Shown: positions 34,479-43,950, counted from the stretch's first letter. The stretch is DNA of 64,000 nt from an uncultured Helicobacter sp. (GCF_947367035.1 NZ_CANBCA010000001.1:62001-126000), one strand, 5' to 3'. Notes: a model not told the origin generated them from the letters alone. Made by a program: numbers and translations.

Positions 34479-36326
34479 TTAACGGCGAAAATTTGGATAT
34501 TTGGATTGCAGTTTTTCTAATTTACTAGGATTTGCCCACCAAGTTTCAAAACCAACATTATAAATAGGAGTAATCTCTGGGTGTTCTAAAAAATCCCAAA
34601 AAGCAACCCTAAAGGTTTTTGTATGAAAATGTGGAATCATATAATATCCCCATAACAATACGCGGTCAAGTGCGCGTGTGCTAACAAGGAGTTCTTGGTA
34701 ATCTTTTGCTTGAATCACTTTAGTAATCAGTGCATCTATGACTTCATTTTTGATTCCAATATAGTTATAACTCCCCTCTGCATCGGCTGCATTTGAACCC
34801 CAAAAAAATGCTTGTTCATTGCCTGGTGAGAGACTTTGTGGAAATACACTGACAATCATATCATAATCAAATTGGCGGAGTTGGTTGATATATTGGCTAA
34901 TATCTACAATACGGATTTTCATTGTGATTCCTAAGGTTTGTAGGTTTTTTTGAAATGGGATTGCTACGCGTTCCATTGCGGGGCTTGTTAGTAAGAGTTC
35001 AAAGGTAAAAGGCTGTTCTTTTGTGTTTTGTATGGAATCTTGAACATTTACTTTTTCTTTTGGTGCATAAAGTTTGCCATTTTTTATGGTAAAGCCTGCT
35101 TCTTTTAATAGTGCTTGTGCTTTTTTGAGATTTTCACGATTATTGCCATCGCCTTTGCTTTTTGGAAGTGAGAAATTTTGCGTAAAAAGTTCGGGTGGAA
35201 GTTTAGAACGATAAGGTTCTAAGAGTTCTAGCTCTGTGCCTAGTGGAATCCCAACACTTGCAAATTCAGAATTATCAAAAAAACTTTTTGTGCGACTATA
35301 TTGGTTGAAAAAGAGATTCTTGTTGCTCCATTCAAAATCAAACGCAAGCCCTAAAGCCTCACGCACACGTCTATCCTTAAATAAACTTTTGCGTAAATTA
35401 AACACAAATCCTTGCATACCACTTGGCAAGGAGTGGAGTAATTCAAGCTTTTTAATCTCTTGATTCTTTAACGCAATGCTTTGATAGCCTACTGCCCAAT
35501 TTTTTGCACTAGATTCTTCTCTATAATCGTATCTTCCAGATTTAAAGGCTTCTAGAGCAACCGCATCATCTTTATAATAATCAAAAGTGATTTTATCAAA
35601 GTTAAAATGTCCTATTCGTGTCTTATGATTGCGTGCCCAATAATTTTCCACACGCTTATAAGTAATGCTTCTTCCTGCATCAAAAGAATCTATGATATAA
35701 GGACCACTTCCTAATGGAAGTTTTAAAGGATTTTCACTTAAATTTATCTTTTCATAATAATGTTTAGGTAGGATAGGCAAATCCCCAAGAATAAGAGCTA
35801 ATTCACGATTATCGGAGTCATTGAAATTAAAACGCACAGTGTATTTATCTACGACAATCACCTCTTTAACATCTGCATAATATCGCACCATTGAAGGATT
35901 TTCTCCTCTTGCTATGGTATTAAAACTAAATTCAACATCAAAAGCGGTTACTTCTTTGCCATCATTAAAATGTGCTTTTTCGTCTAGCTGAAAAATAACA
36001 AAAGTATTATCTTGAGCTCTTTGAACTTGCTTTGCAATTAATCCGTATTGACTACTTGGTTCATCAAAGGAGCGCACCATTAAGGTATCATAAAGCAATG
36101 AAAGCCCTTTAACGCTCGTGCCTTTAAGTAAAAAATCATAAAAGCTATCATAGCTTCCAAGTGCATATTGTTTGATATGTCCTCCTTTGGGCGCATTGGG
36201 ATTTACATAATCAAAGGAAGTGAAATTTTTATATTTTACCTTACCATTGGCACTGAATGCAGAATCACTATAAGTTTGCGCTAAAAGGGAAGAAATAAGA
36301 AGCAAGTAGAGCAAAAGAATACGCAT
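34479..36326 (-). CDS. yejA: Peptide ABC transporter, substrate-binding protein
   Basis: This periplasmic binding protein belongs to the SBP_bac_5 family (615 residues). The first 20 residues (RILLLYLLLISSLLAQTYS) are a signal peptide. Family marks include YVNPNAPKGGHIKQYALGS, GLIAKQVQ...FVIFQLDEKAHFNDG, and GSGPYIIDSF. It captures oligopeptides for YejBEF. It is the first gene of the minus-strand operon. The 122 bases between it and the plus-strand gene at 36449 are AT-rich and include two TTCACATTT-like repeats at about 36391-36410. Confidence 0.93.
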   Translation of the reverse strand: MRILLLYLLLISSLLAQTYSDSAFSANGKVKYKNFTSFDYVNPNAPKGGHIKQYALGSYDSFYDFLLKGTSVKGLSLLYDTLMVRSFDEPSSQYGLIAKQVQRAQDNTFVIFQLDEKAHFNDGKEVTAFDVEFSFNTIARGENPSMVRYYADVKEVIVVDKYTVRFNFNDSDNRELALILGDLPILPKHYYEKINLSENPLKLPLGSGPYIIDSFDAGRSITYKRVENYWARNHKTRIGHFNFDKITFDYYKDDAVALEAFKSGRYDYREESSAKNWAVGYQSIALKNQEIKKLELLHSLPSGMQGFVFNLRKSLFKDRRVREALGLAFDFEWSNKNLFFNQYSRTKSFFDNSEFASVGIPLGTELELLEPYRSKLPPELFTQNFSLPKSKGDGNNRENLKKAQALLKEAGFTIKNGKLYAPKEKVNVQDSIQNTKEQPFTFELLLTSPAMERVAIPFQKNLQTLGITMKIRIVDISQYINQLRQFDYDMIVSVFPQSLSPGNEQAFFWGSNAADAEGSYNYIGIKNEVIDALITKVIQAKDYQELLVSTRALDRVLLWGYYMIPHFHTKTFRVAFWDFLEHPEITPIYNVGFETWWANPSKLEKLQSKYPNFRR

Positions 36327-36448
36327 AAATTTCCTTATTTTATTATCGAAATTGAATCAAATATTCTAGCAAATTAAAGTTAATAATTCTTCACATTTTC
36401 TTCACATTTACGTGATATATTTCAATTTTAGTTTTTAAAGGAGTTTAA

Positions 36449-37000
36449 ATGACAAAACAATTTCGCAATATTCATATTTACCTCAGTTTATTTTTCCTAC
36501 CCTTAGCACTGATGTATGCGTTAAGTGGAATTTTGTATATTGCTGGGTTTGATCAAGATGTTGGAGCGACAAAGCAAACTTATATTTTAACTAAAGAGAT
36601 AGCAAAAGGACAAGAATCTCAAGCACTCCTAGAATATCTTAAGGAGAATCACTTAAGTGTGCCAAGTAATATGGAAGCTAAAATGAATAGAAGAAGTGGT
36701 GCATTAGAGATGGGAGGAGTGCATTATTCTGTAAGCATTAAGCAGAATCCCGATTCTACTTGGACGATTACAACTTTAAAACGGAGTCTAATGGGTGATA
36801 TGATTATGTTGCATAAAGCCAAAGCGAAATGGTATTTTGATGTGCTTGCCATTGGTTTTGGTATCACCTTAATTTTGCTTTATATTTCCGGGCTTATGAT
36901 TACTTTATTTAATATTAAAAAGAATCGCAGAAGTCAATATATGACTATTTTAGCCGGAGTTTTCATCAGTGTTGCTGTGGGTGCTTTAAGTGTAATGTAG
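36449..37000 (+). CDS. PepSY-associated membrane protein
   Basis: The 183-residue protein has hydrophobic segments near residues 10-30, 130-150 and 160-180, with a periplasmic-looking domain between the first two. The beginning (QFRNIHIYLSLFFLPLALMYALSGILYI) and end resemble PepSY-associated transmembrane proteins. Such proteins occur near metal uptake and redox systems, but no neighbour here decides its role. AAAGGAG precedes the ATG. It is followed after 153 bases by a two-gene membrane module that may or may not be co-transcribed. Confidence 0.7.
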   Translation: MTKQFRNIHIYLSLFFLPLALMYALSGILYIAGFDQDVGATKQTYILTKEIAKGQESQALLEYLKENHLSVPSNMEAKMNRRSGALEMGGVHYSVSIKQNPDSTWTITTLKRSLMGDMIMLHKAKAKWYFDVLAIGFGITLILLYISGLMITLFNIKKNRRSQYMTILAGVFISVAVGALSVM

Positions 37001-37074
37001 AGAGTTTGGAATAAGACTATTCTAATAAGGTACTAAAATTTGGAGAAGATTTAATCTTGGTTTCTACTTGATAA

Positions 37075-37080
37075 TATAAT
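37075..37080 (+). promoter_or_regulatory. Possible -10 box before the small membrane-protein pair
   Basis: TATAAT 74 bases before the ATG at 37154, in an AT-rich region without a clear -35 hexamer. Confidence 0.3.
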
Positions 37081-37153
37081 GGAATCTTAAGAAAATTTAG
37101 TTTATTATTTTTTAACTTTAAATAAGTTGTATTAAATTTTTGGAGGTGCTAAT

Positions 37154-37537
37154 ATGGCGTGTTTTGTTGAATCTATCGTAGTTGCTAGTGTGTTAAGTGT
37201 TGCTAAAAAAAGTATTGCCAAGCAAGAAGAAACCCAAAAGAATATGCAAGAAAATTCTCATAAAATCTCTTGGAGTAGAAAATTGGGCTGGCTTGTAAAT
37301 ATGCTTTGGGGAGGTGTTTTTTTGCTTTGTATTGAACATATTTGGCACGGAGAAATTGTCGCTTATCCTCCATTTTTAACTGCAATGAGTTCGCCAGAGC
37401 ATACACAAGCAATGATTTATGAAATCTTAACGATTGGTAGCGCACAGGTTGCGTTGATTGTTGCAATTTGGACTATAATGGTAGTTTGTGCTGATAAAAT
37501 GTATGCAAATTTAGCTTCAAAAACACAAATAGCATAA
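37154..37537 (+). CDS. Small membrane protein, first of a two-gene module
   Basis: The 127-residue product begins MACFVESIVVASVLSVAKK and has hydrophobic segments near residues 47-62 and 100-118, with SWSRKLGWLVNMLWGG and FEHVWHG-like IEHIWHGEI between. I recall pairs of small membrane proteins with this beginning and this WHGE motif in anaerobic bacteria, of unknown function; this is memory, not a search. GGAGG lies about six bases before the ATG. The partner gene starts eight bases after its stop. Confidence 0.65.
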   Translation: MACFVESIVVASVLSVAKKSIAKQEETQKNMQENSHKISWSRKLGWLVNMLWGGVFLLCIEHIWHGEIVAYPPFLTAMSSPEHTQAMIYEILTIGSAQVALIVAIWTIMVVCADKMYANLASKTQIA

Positions 37538-37545
37538 GGATAAAA

Positions 37546-37827
37546 ATGTGTTTATTAATCACTTTATTTGCAGCGGTAGTTTCAAGTGTTTGTTGGTTTG
37601 TAAGTAATCCTCAAAAGAATTTACAATTAGGCACTTTGAGCCTTATGTATTGGGGAGCCGGATTAATGTGGATTGTGGATTGCATTTTTGCACTTGGTGC
37701 AGGAGAACCATTTTTGGATATTAGTGGCGAAGATGCGATTCTTGGTGGAATCGTTGTGCTTTGTGGTTTGATTGCTTGGTTTGTGCTTTTGCTTATCAAA
37801 AACCCAAAACGACTTTTTGTAGCATAG
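37546..37827 (+). CDS. Small membrane protein, second of a two-gene module
   Basis: The 93-residue product has three hydrophobic segments: near residues 2-18, 30-48 and 65-88. Conserved-looking features are the acidic loop FLDISGEDAILGG and LMYWGAGLMWIVDCIFAL. It is probably translated together with the 37154 gene, eight bases upstream, behind AAGGA. A hairpin at 37830 ends the unit. I do not know its function. Confidence 0.65.
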   Translation: MCLLITLFAAVVSSVCWFVSNPQKNLQLGTLSLMYWGAGLMWIVDCIFALGAGEPFLDISGEDAILGGIVVLCGLIAWFVLLLIKNPKRLFVA

Positions 37828-37829
37828 TT

Positions 37830-37854
37830 AAGATTCTGCATTTTGTAGAATCTT
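37830..37854. terminator. Hairpin between convergent genes, bidirectional terminator candidate
   Basis: AAGATTCT at 37830-37837 pairs perfectly with AGAATCTT at 37847-37854 across a nine-base loop, just after the stop of the 37546 gene and 26 bases before the nspC stop. The T-run after it is weak. Confidence 0.5.
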
Positions 37855-37880
37855 GCTATACATTTAATATCTCATCTTAA

Positions 37881-39134
37881 TCAGCTATTACGATATTTAT
37901 AATCTTGATAGGAAAACTCTTTGAATAATTCAAAATCTCCATTTTCGCGAAGCATTCCAATGCTAGGCAATGGAATCCCATTGAAAGTATTATTCTTTAC
38001 AATGGTGTAATGCACCATATCCTCAAAAATTATCCTATCTCCAATTTTAAGAGGTTCTTTAAAGCTATAGTCTCCGATTACATCGCCTGCGAGACAAGTT
38101 GGACCCCCTAAGCGATAGGCATAAGGCTTTTCTCCTTTTAGTTTGAGTTTATGGTGTTTTTTAGAAACTTTCGCTTCAAAACTATTGCGTACCATTGGAC
38201 GATAAGGCATTTCTAAACAATCAGGCATATGTGCAGCAGCACTGACATCTAAAATAGCGATCTTCATACCATTTTGCACAATATCTATCACGCTGCCAAT
38301 CAGGAATCCACATTGCCAACCAACTGCTTCACCGGGTTCTAAATAGATTTCTGTTTTGAATTTTGATTTAAACTCTTGAATCGTTTTGATAAGTAAATCT
38401 ACATTATAGTCTTTGCGTGTAATATGGTGTCCTCCACCAAAATTAATCCATTGCATTTTTGGGATATACTCTCCAAAATGCGTAATAAAATGCTTCAAAG
38501 TACGCTTGAGTGCATCACTATTTTGCTCACAATGGGTATGAAAATGCAATCCACTAATACCCTCTAATCCAAATTGTTGCACCCCCTTTTTAAATTCTTT
38601 TGGTGTAATGCCAAGTCTTGAACCTTCTACACAAGGATTATAGATTTTTGGACTCACTTCGCTATATTTTGGATTAACGCGCAATCCCACTTCAATTTTT
38701 GATTGTCCTTTGCGTTCTCTGAGCTCATTTTGAGACTCTATCATTTCTTTAAAAGTTTGCCATTGTCTAAATGAATTGAAAATAATGTGATTTGAAATTT
38801 GCACAAGTTGTTGCATTTCTTCTTGTTTGTAAGAGGGGCTAAAGGTCGTGATTTCCTTACCAAATTCTTCATATCCTAATCGTGCTTCATAGATTCCACT
38901 TGCAGTGATTCCACTTAAGTAGGCTTTTGCAAGATGAAAGCTCTTCCATAATGCGTAACCTTTGAGTGCTAGTAAAATTTTCGCTCCACTACGCTGCTCT
39001 ACAAATTGTAGTAATTGTAAATTTTGTTTAAATTTTTTCTCTTCTAGCACATAGCAGGGGCTTGGTAGGGAAGAGAAATTTTTAGGATAATTACGAGTAA
39101 GAAAGCTTATTTTTGTGGAATCTTGAAGAGACAT
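37881..39134 (-). CDS. nspC: Carboxynorspermidine decarboxylase
   Basis: This PLP enzyme of the alanine-racemase-like fold III group converts carboxy(nor)spermidine to (nor)spermidine, the last step of the alternative polyamine route used by Campylobacterota. The 417-residue protein has the PLP lysine in ILLALKGYALW, LHFHTHCEQN, NFGGGHHITRKDYNVD, YLEPGEAVGW and GPTCLAGDVIGDY. An AAAGGAG site lies about eight bases before the ATG. Its usual partner, carboxynorspermidine dehydrogenase, is not in the window. It lies 12 bases after the exonuclease gene. Confidence 0.92.
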   Translation of the reverse strand: MSLQDSTKISFLTRNYPKNFSSLPSPCYVLEEKKFKQNLQLLQFVEQRSGAKILLALKGYALWKSFHLAKAYLSGITASGIYEARLGYEEFGKEITTFSPSYKQEEMQQLVQISNHIIFNSFRQWQTFKEMIESQNELRERKGQSKIEVGLRVNPKYSEVSPKIYNPCVEGSRLGITPKEFKKGVQQFGLEGISGLHFHTHCEQNSDALKRTLKHFITHFGEYIPKMQWINFGGGHHITRKDYNVDLLIKTIQEFKSKFKTEIYLEPGEAVGWQCGFLIGSVIDIVQNGMKIAILDVSAAAHMPDCLEMPYRPMVRNSFEAKVSKKHHKLKLKGEKPYAYRLGGPTCLAGDVIGDYSFKEPLKIGDRIIFEDMVHYTIVKNNTFNGIPLPSIGMLRENGDFELFKEFSYQDYKYRNS

Positions 39135-39146
39135 CTTATCACTCCT

Positions 39147-39893
39147 TTAATTTTTGCTAAATTCTAGCAAATCCTTGCTTGTATAGAGATTTTTAGGCAG
39201 ATTTTGCAGACAAATTTTAAAAATCTCTAGTGCAGTTTTAGAATCTTGCAGAGCACGGTGAAGGTTTTGGTTATGAATCCCTAGATACTCATTTAAAAAT
39301 CCTAGCGAATAACGTGGAGATTGTAAGGTTTTTCTAGCAAGTTGTAACGTGCAGAGTTTAGTGTTATAAAGATAGCCAAAACCATAATGATAGAGGGAAT
39401 AACTTAAAAAGTTATAATCAAAATCTACATTGTGTGCAACAAAAATTGAATCTCTCAAGAATAACTTAAAAGTTTCTAAAACTTTTGAAATTTTAGGAGC
39501 ATTTGTAAGCATTGAAGTGTGAATACCTGTGATTTTAGTAATATATTCTGGGATTTCTTCACAAAAAACGAGTGATTCAAAAGTATCCGTGATTTCTCCA
39601 TTGCTAAATTTTATTGCACCAATTTCAATAGGGTGATGAACAAAAGGATTATGTCCGTTCGTCTCAATATCTACGATACAAAAGGATTCTGATTGTATAG
39701 GAGTTAAATTGGGACGATAATAAACTTTATCGTGGGCAAATATTAGTGGGATTCCACTGCCTTTGATAATTTCAAGCTCACTTGCACTATCGCCAAATAA
39801 GCCTGCTGCTTCAGAGAGGAGTGATAAAAACTCCGTTTGACTTAAAGGGCGTTTTTTGAGTTTTGAAATGATTTTCTCGTAACATTTTGGCAT
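39147..39893 (-). CDS. DnaQ-like 3'-5' exonuclease
   Basis: The 248-residue protein has the DEDDh exonuclease motifs: CIVDIETNGHNP with the first Asp and Glu, FVAHNVDFDYNFL with the second Asp, and HRALQDSKTALEIF with the final His and Asp. It could be the proofreading epsilon subunit of DNA polymerase III or a stand-alone DnaQ-family nuclease. The N-terminal 65 residues precede the domain and contain no recognised motif. It is between ftsW (19 bases) and nspC (12 bases) on the same strand. Confidence 0.87.
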   Translation of the reverse strand: MPKCYEKIISKLKKRPLSQTEFLSLLSEAAGLFGDSASELEIIKGSGIPLIFAHDKVYYRPNLTPIQSESFCIVDIETNGHNPFVHHPIEIGAIKFSNGEITDTFESLVFCEEIPEYITKITGIHTSMLTNAPKISKVLETFKLFLRDSIFVAHNVDFDYNFLSYSLYHYGFGYLYNTKLCTLQLARKTLQSPRYSLGFLNEYLGIHNQNLHRALQDSKTALEIFKICLQNLPKNLYTSKDLLEFSKN

Positions 39894-39912
39894 TCATCAA
39901 TCCATTAAGCGT

Positions 39913-41082
39913 TTATGACGTGGTCATTTTTGCCTTTTTGCTAATAGAAAGAACCATACCTATCATAATGCTTGTCGCTAGGATAGAGCTTCCACCATAA
40001 CTTAAAAGTGGAACAGCAATTCCTTTAATAGGGATTAAGCCAGAAATTCCAAAGGCATTAATTAAAAATGAAAATCCCAAAAGAACTGCTACTCCAGAGC
40101 AAAAAAGATAATACATTGTGCTTGTGCAACGATTAGCAATTTTAAGAATCCGAAAAATAAGTGCAATAAAAAGTAGGCTAATACAAAATAATCCTATAAA
40201 GCCAATTTCTTCTGCAATACCTGCTAGAATCACATCAGTATGCACTTCACTTAAAAATCCTAATTTTATCAAGCCATTACCCAAGCCTTCGCCTAAGATT
40301 CCACCATTGGCAATCGCATTAAGGGAATGTTGAATCTGATAGGGTTCAGGTAGGTTTTCAACGCGTAAAGAATTAGCAATGGATTGCGGAAAGATAGAGA
40401 GGATTAAATCTTGCGTTCCTACCCACCAAGTTTTAATGCGCATTATACGATGGGTGCTTGTGATGATGACAAGAATAAAAAGTATAAAGGCTCCGCTTAA
40501 AAGATAGAGGAATAATTTGAAAGAAGAGCCAGCAAAAATCATCATTAAAGCCAATGTTGCACCTAAAAGCACGATTTGCCCTAAGTCATTTTGTAAGATT
40601 GCAATTAAATAGACTGCGACTAAAAAAACAGCAACATAAGGCAAAAATGTGATGAATTCTTCTTTGAGATTCTTTTGTTCTAACAAGGAAAATTTACGAG
40701 CAAAACTCCAAGCTAGAAAAATGATGAACCCAATTTTAAAAAATTCCACTGGTGCAAGGGAGAAAAAGGGTAAGCGGATCCAACGCTTTGCTCCACCAGC
40801 ACTTGTTGCAAGACTTTCAGGTAAGAAGTGCATTATCAACATCAAAAAGATTCCACCAAAAAATAGAGAAAAGCCAAACCATAAAATAAAATGGTCTGGA
40901 TTACAACGAGAAATTCCCCACATAACCATAATACCGAATATTCCTGCAATGAGTTGGCGTAAGATGAAATGAAATTCTCCATAATCATAATACAAAACCG
41001 CAAAAGAAGAGAGGGAATAAGAAAAAATAATACCAATAGTAATTAGACCTGCACTAATAACAAATAATGGACGATCAACCAT
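39913..41082 (-). CDS. ftsW: FtsW/RodA family peptidoglycan polymerase, probably FtsW
   Basis: This SEDS-family glycosyltransferase polymerises lipid II in the inner membrane. The 389-residue product has about ten membrane segments. Diagnostic pieces are RWIRLPFFSLAPVEFFKIGFI, the LGEGLGNGLIKLGFLSEVHTD stretch split by a loop, IAEEIGFIG and the end PLLSYGGSSI. PE-x-HTD here is replaced by SEVHTD. The sequence and size suggest the divisome paralogue FtsW more than the elongation paralogue RodA, though the two are hard to separate by eye. Confidence 0.85.
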   Translation of the reverse strand: MVDRPLFVISAGLITIGIIFSYSLSSFAVLYYDYGEFHFILRQLIAGIFGIMVMWGISRCNPDHFILWFGFSLFFGGIFLMLIMHFLPESLATSAGGAKRWIRLPFFSLAPVEFFKIGFIIFLAWSFARKFSLLEQKNLKEEFITFLPYVAVFLVAVYLIAILQNDLGQIVLLGATLALMMIFAGSSFKLFLYLLSGAFILFILVIITSTHRIMRIKTWWVGTQDLILSIFPQSIANSLRVENLPEPYQIQHSLNAIANGGILGEGLGNGLIKLGFLSEVHTDVILAGIAEEIGFIGLFCISLLFIALIFRILKIANRCTSTMYYLFCSGVAVLLGFSFLINAFGISGLIPIKGIAVPLLSYGGSSILATSIMIGMVLSISKKAKMTTS

Positions 41083-41125
41083 TCAAATCTCTTTGTAATT
41101 TTTTCATTATTTCCGACTTGAGAAT

Positions 41126-42148
41126 TTATGGAACGAAGTAATAAACAAGCAAGAATCCAATAAAAGTAAGAATCCCAAACAGAATTAATGCTAACACAAA
41201 TGCCTTGCCACCAAATTCTAAAAACTTTTTTAAATCAACTTGAAGCCCTAAAGCACTCATTGCCATAACTAGAAAAAATCCAGATAGAAATTTAAAGACA
41301 GAAATGATTTCAAGTGGCAATGAAACAAGAGAATGCGCAATAACAACTCCTAAGAACCAAAAAGCGAACCAAGGAATATGCAGTTTTCTTTTCCCTCCCA
41401 CTTCACTCCCCGCAAAGAAATAAGGAATCACAAGTAAAACAGCTACCAACAGCAAAACACGAATCATTTTTACAATCAAAGCCACTTCTTGTGTTTCTTC
41501 AGAAATTGCGCCACCAGCCCCGACAACATTTGCTAATTCGTGTAAAGTCAGCCCAATATAATAACCCTCTTGTGTGTGATTTAAAGGAACAAAACCTAAC
41601 GCATAGGCTAAAGGGTATAAAAACATTCCTAAAAGTCCAAAAATCACAACCGTTCCTACTGCAATAATGCCTTTGTAAGGTTTAGATTTTAAAGAAGATT
41701 CTAGTGCTAAAATCGCAGCTGCTCCACAAATTGCGCTTCCTCCACTAACTAAAATTGCAATTTCTTTGTCTAGTTTTAGAAATTTTACTCCAATTATATA
41801 TCCAATTCCTAGAATAAAAACTACTACCACAATACTTAAAATAATTCCATTTAAACCCACAGAAGCAATGTTTGCGAGTGTTACATTAAAACCATATAAA
41901 ATAATGCCAACTCTTAAAAGTTTTTTTGCACTAAAGATTACGGCTTTTTCACAAGATTTTTCTGCTTGTCTAAAAAGTGGAGAGGCTAAGATTCCAAAGA
42001 GAACACCAATAATTAAAGGAGACAAATGCAATTTAGAGATAAAAGGTAGTAATGCAATATAGTAACTTGCTAAACTTACTAAAAACACTAATACAAAACC
42101 ATTGAGCCATTCATTAATAAGATTATTTTTTAAGGATTGTATTGTCAT
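41126..42148 (-). CDS. YeiH family putative sulfate exporter
   Basis: This is an integral membrane protein of the UPF0324/YeiH family (340 residues, about ten membrane segments). Family features include PLIIGVLFGILASPLFR, LLRVGIILYGF, VSGGSAICGAAAILA and LTLHELANVVGAGGAIS. The family is annotated as putative sulfate exporters, but transport has been shown for few members. It stands alone between ftsW and the MetF-like gene. Confidence 0.88.
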   Translation of the reverse strand: MTIQSLKNNLINEWLNGFVLVFLVSLASYYIALLPFISKLHLSPLIIGVLFGILASPLFRQAEKSCEKAVIFSAKKLLRVGIILYGFNVTLANIASVGLNGIILSIVVVVFILGIGYIIGVKFLKLDKEIAILVSGGSAICGAAAILALESSLKSKPYKGIIAVGTVVIFGLLGMFLYPLAYALGFVPLNHTQEGYYIGLTLHELANVVGAGGAISEETQEVALIVKMIRVLLLVAVLLVIPYFFAGSEVGGKRKLHIPWFAFWFLGVVIAHSLVSLPLEIISVFKFLSGFFLVMAMSALGLQVDLKKFLEFGGKAFVLALILFGILTFIGFLLVYYFVP

Positions 42149-42238
42149 TTTACACCCTCAATAATTTTGAATTTTGAATTAAATCATTAAAATGAAATTG
42201 AAGTGTAGCAAATTCTATTTAAAATCTTTTAATAATTT

Positions 42239-43216
42239 TTAATAAATCTTGTCATTTTTTTGACAAATTATTCCTTCAATCAAATCAGGTTTATTTGCAC
42301 TCATAAAATGGAATTTTTGATGTATTTTATAAAGATTTGAAAACAATACTCGGCTTTTTTCTAATCCTATCTGTGCTTCTGTATTTTTTTCATTTGCTTG
42401 CTTCATTTCTTCTAACCAACTTTTAGGGACAAACACACCGGGTAATTTATGGTGTAAGAATAAAGCTGTCTTATAAGAAAAAATAGGAAAAAATCCAAAA
42501 ACTAGCACACATTTTGTTTGGTTTTGAATATTAATTCGCTCACACCATTCTAGCAACTCTTGTGCAATATTTATATCATAAATAGGTTGTGTAAAGATAG
42601 CCTGCGCTCCATTTTGTATTTTTTCTTGCATTTTGCGATAAAGATTTTCTTTTTTATTTGCATAAGAATTTAACACACAGAAAGGATAGATAAGTTTGGA
42701 ATCCCCCTTTAATGCTTCGCCATTAATGTCTTTTTTATGATTAAGCGCATTAATAATTTTTAAAAGCAAAAGACTATTTCCTTCAAATACACCTTTAGCT
42801 TGTGGTTGATTACCAAGCCTCAAGGGGTCGCCTGTCAAGGCTAATATAAGTCGCAAATCAAGGCTGTTCATACCCACAATATCACTTTGTAGTGCAAGTG
42901 TATTTTTATCACGCATAGAAATTGTTGTAATGCTTGGGATTTTAAAAGTAGTTTGGAGTTTAAGGCTTGCTAAAATTGCACTATGCTTGAGTTTTCCTAA
43001 AGGAGAATCTGTGCAGACAAATGCGTCTAGTTCCTTAATAAATTGTTTATTTTGGAGATTATTAAAAAGTAGTTCAAGATTAAAACTAGCAGGAGCAGAA
43101 AATTCATAGGTAAAGCATTTGCCTTTAGAAGTTAGTTTATTGACAAAAGATTCTATTTGCACACTCTGAAAAGTATTCATAGAAAGATTATTTGATTTTA
43201 AAAGAGTATTTTGCAT
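42239..43216 (-). CDS. Methylenetetrahydrofolate reductase-like protein
   Basis: The 325-residue protein has MetF-type features: YEFSAP near residue 38, ALTGDPLRLG near 129 and GAQAIFTQPIYD near 210. It lacks some catalytic landmarks of E. coli MetF, and the C-terminal part is divergent. It may reduce methylene-THF to methyl-THF for methionine synthesis, or be a related TIM-barrel enzyme. AGGA precedes the ATG. The 206-base gap up to the XRE gene is AT-rich and shows nothing I can support. Confidence 0.75.
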   Translation of the reverse strand: MQNTLLKSNNLSMNTFQSVQIESFVNKLTSKGKCFTYEFSAPASFNLELLFNNLQNKQFIKELDAFVCTDSPLGKLKHSAILASLKLQTTFKIPSITTISMRDKNTLALQSDIVGMNSLDLRLILALTGDPLRLGNQPQAKGVFEGNSLLLLKIINALNHKKDINGEALKGDSKLIYPFCVLNSYANKKENLYRKMQEKIQNGAQAIFTQPIYDINIAQELLEWCERINIQNQTKCVLVFGFFPIFSYKTALFLHHKLPGVFVPKSWLEEMKQANEKNTEAQIGLEKSRVLFSNLYKIHQKFHFMSANKPDLIEGIICQKNDKIY

Positions 43217-43422
43217 AGAGATTCCTGATGATTGTCTATAAATTTTTGGGAAATTCTATCAAAAATTTTATTTTTGAATCTATAAAATAACATTTTAAAA
43301 GTATAAATTACCATAGTAAAATATTGTTAATAATAATTTAATACTAGTTTCTTTAGTAAAGATTTCCAAGTGTTCTTGTTCTTTTGTGGGATAAAAAGAT
43401 TTTTAACTGTTAGAGATTCTGC

Positions 43423-43836
43423 TTATTGCAACCTTTGGATTCCTTTATTTAATTCTTGGATTTTTTTCTTATTTTGAATTAAAATTTCTTCTAGCTCAAT
43501 GAGTGTTCTAGGCGAGAGATATTCTAGTAATTCTATAATTTTTTCATATTGTGTGTAATTTATTTTCTCATTATAAACCTTTGTGATGATTTTTAAAGCC
43601 TGTTTGGGATTAGAAAATAATTCTTGCTCACAGATTCCAAGCGCATCGGCAATATAAGGAATCATATCCGCTTTAATCTCAATATTGCCATTCAGATAAG
43701 CATAAATGCTAGAGATACTCGGAGTTTCTCCTGTTTTGTTTGCTTTCATACCAAAGTCAATCAAACGATGTGCAAGTTCTTTTTTGCTCATATTTTTTTC
43801 TTGCAAGATTTCATTGATTCTTTCAACAACTTTCAT
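43423..43836 (-). CDS. XRE family helix-turn-helix regulator
   Basis: Residues 1-70 form a Cro/CI-type helix-turn-helix: INEILQEKNMSKKELAHRL, then the recognition-helix region SISSIYAYLNGN and ADMIPYIADALGI. The rest (137 residues in total) is a helical, charged tail that may dimerise. It is transcribed away from the glycan gene at 43951, and the shared 114-base gap contains repeated TATAATT boxes. It may therefore regulate itself and that cluster; this is inferred. Confidence 0.85.
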   Translation of the reverse strand: MKVVERINEILQEKNMSKKELAHRLIDFGMKANKTGETPSISSIYAYLNGNIEIKADMIPYIADALGICEQELFSNPKQALKIITKVYNEKINYTQYEKIIELLEYLSPRTLIELEEILIQNKKKIQELNKGIQRLQ

Positions 43837-43858
43837 TTATAGCTCTTTATATTAAAAC

Positions 43859-43918
43859 TATAATTTTAAGCTTTATATTATTGTAAAAGTATAATTTAAT
43901 TATAGAAAAGCTATAATT
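43859..43918. promoter_or_regulatory. Repeated TATAATT boxes in the divergent promoter, candidate operators
   Basis: TATAATT occurs at 43859-43865, 43890-43896 and 43912-43918, and its reverse complement AATTATA at 43898-43904. The middle pair forms a perfect 15-base palindrome (TATAATT-T-AATTATA, 43890-43904). The sites could be -10 boxes as well as operators for the adjacent XRE regulator. Confidence 0.45.
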
Positions 43919-43950
43919 TAGTTTTTAAAACTTAAGGATTAGGATAAGGA

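Noticed and set aside
30809-36326. Nickel or heme importer instead of a peptide importer
   Set aside because: The fused double ATPase, the YejB-type permease loop and the YejA-like binding protein fit YejABEF better; the actual substrate is not determined by sequence.
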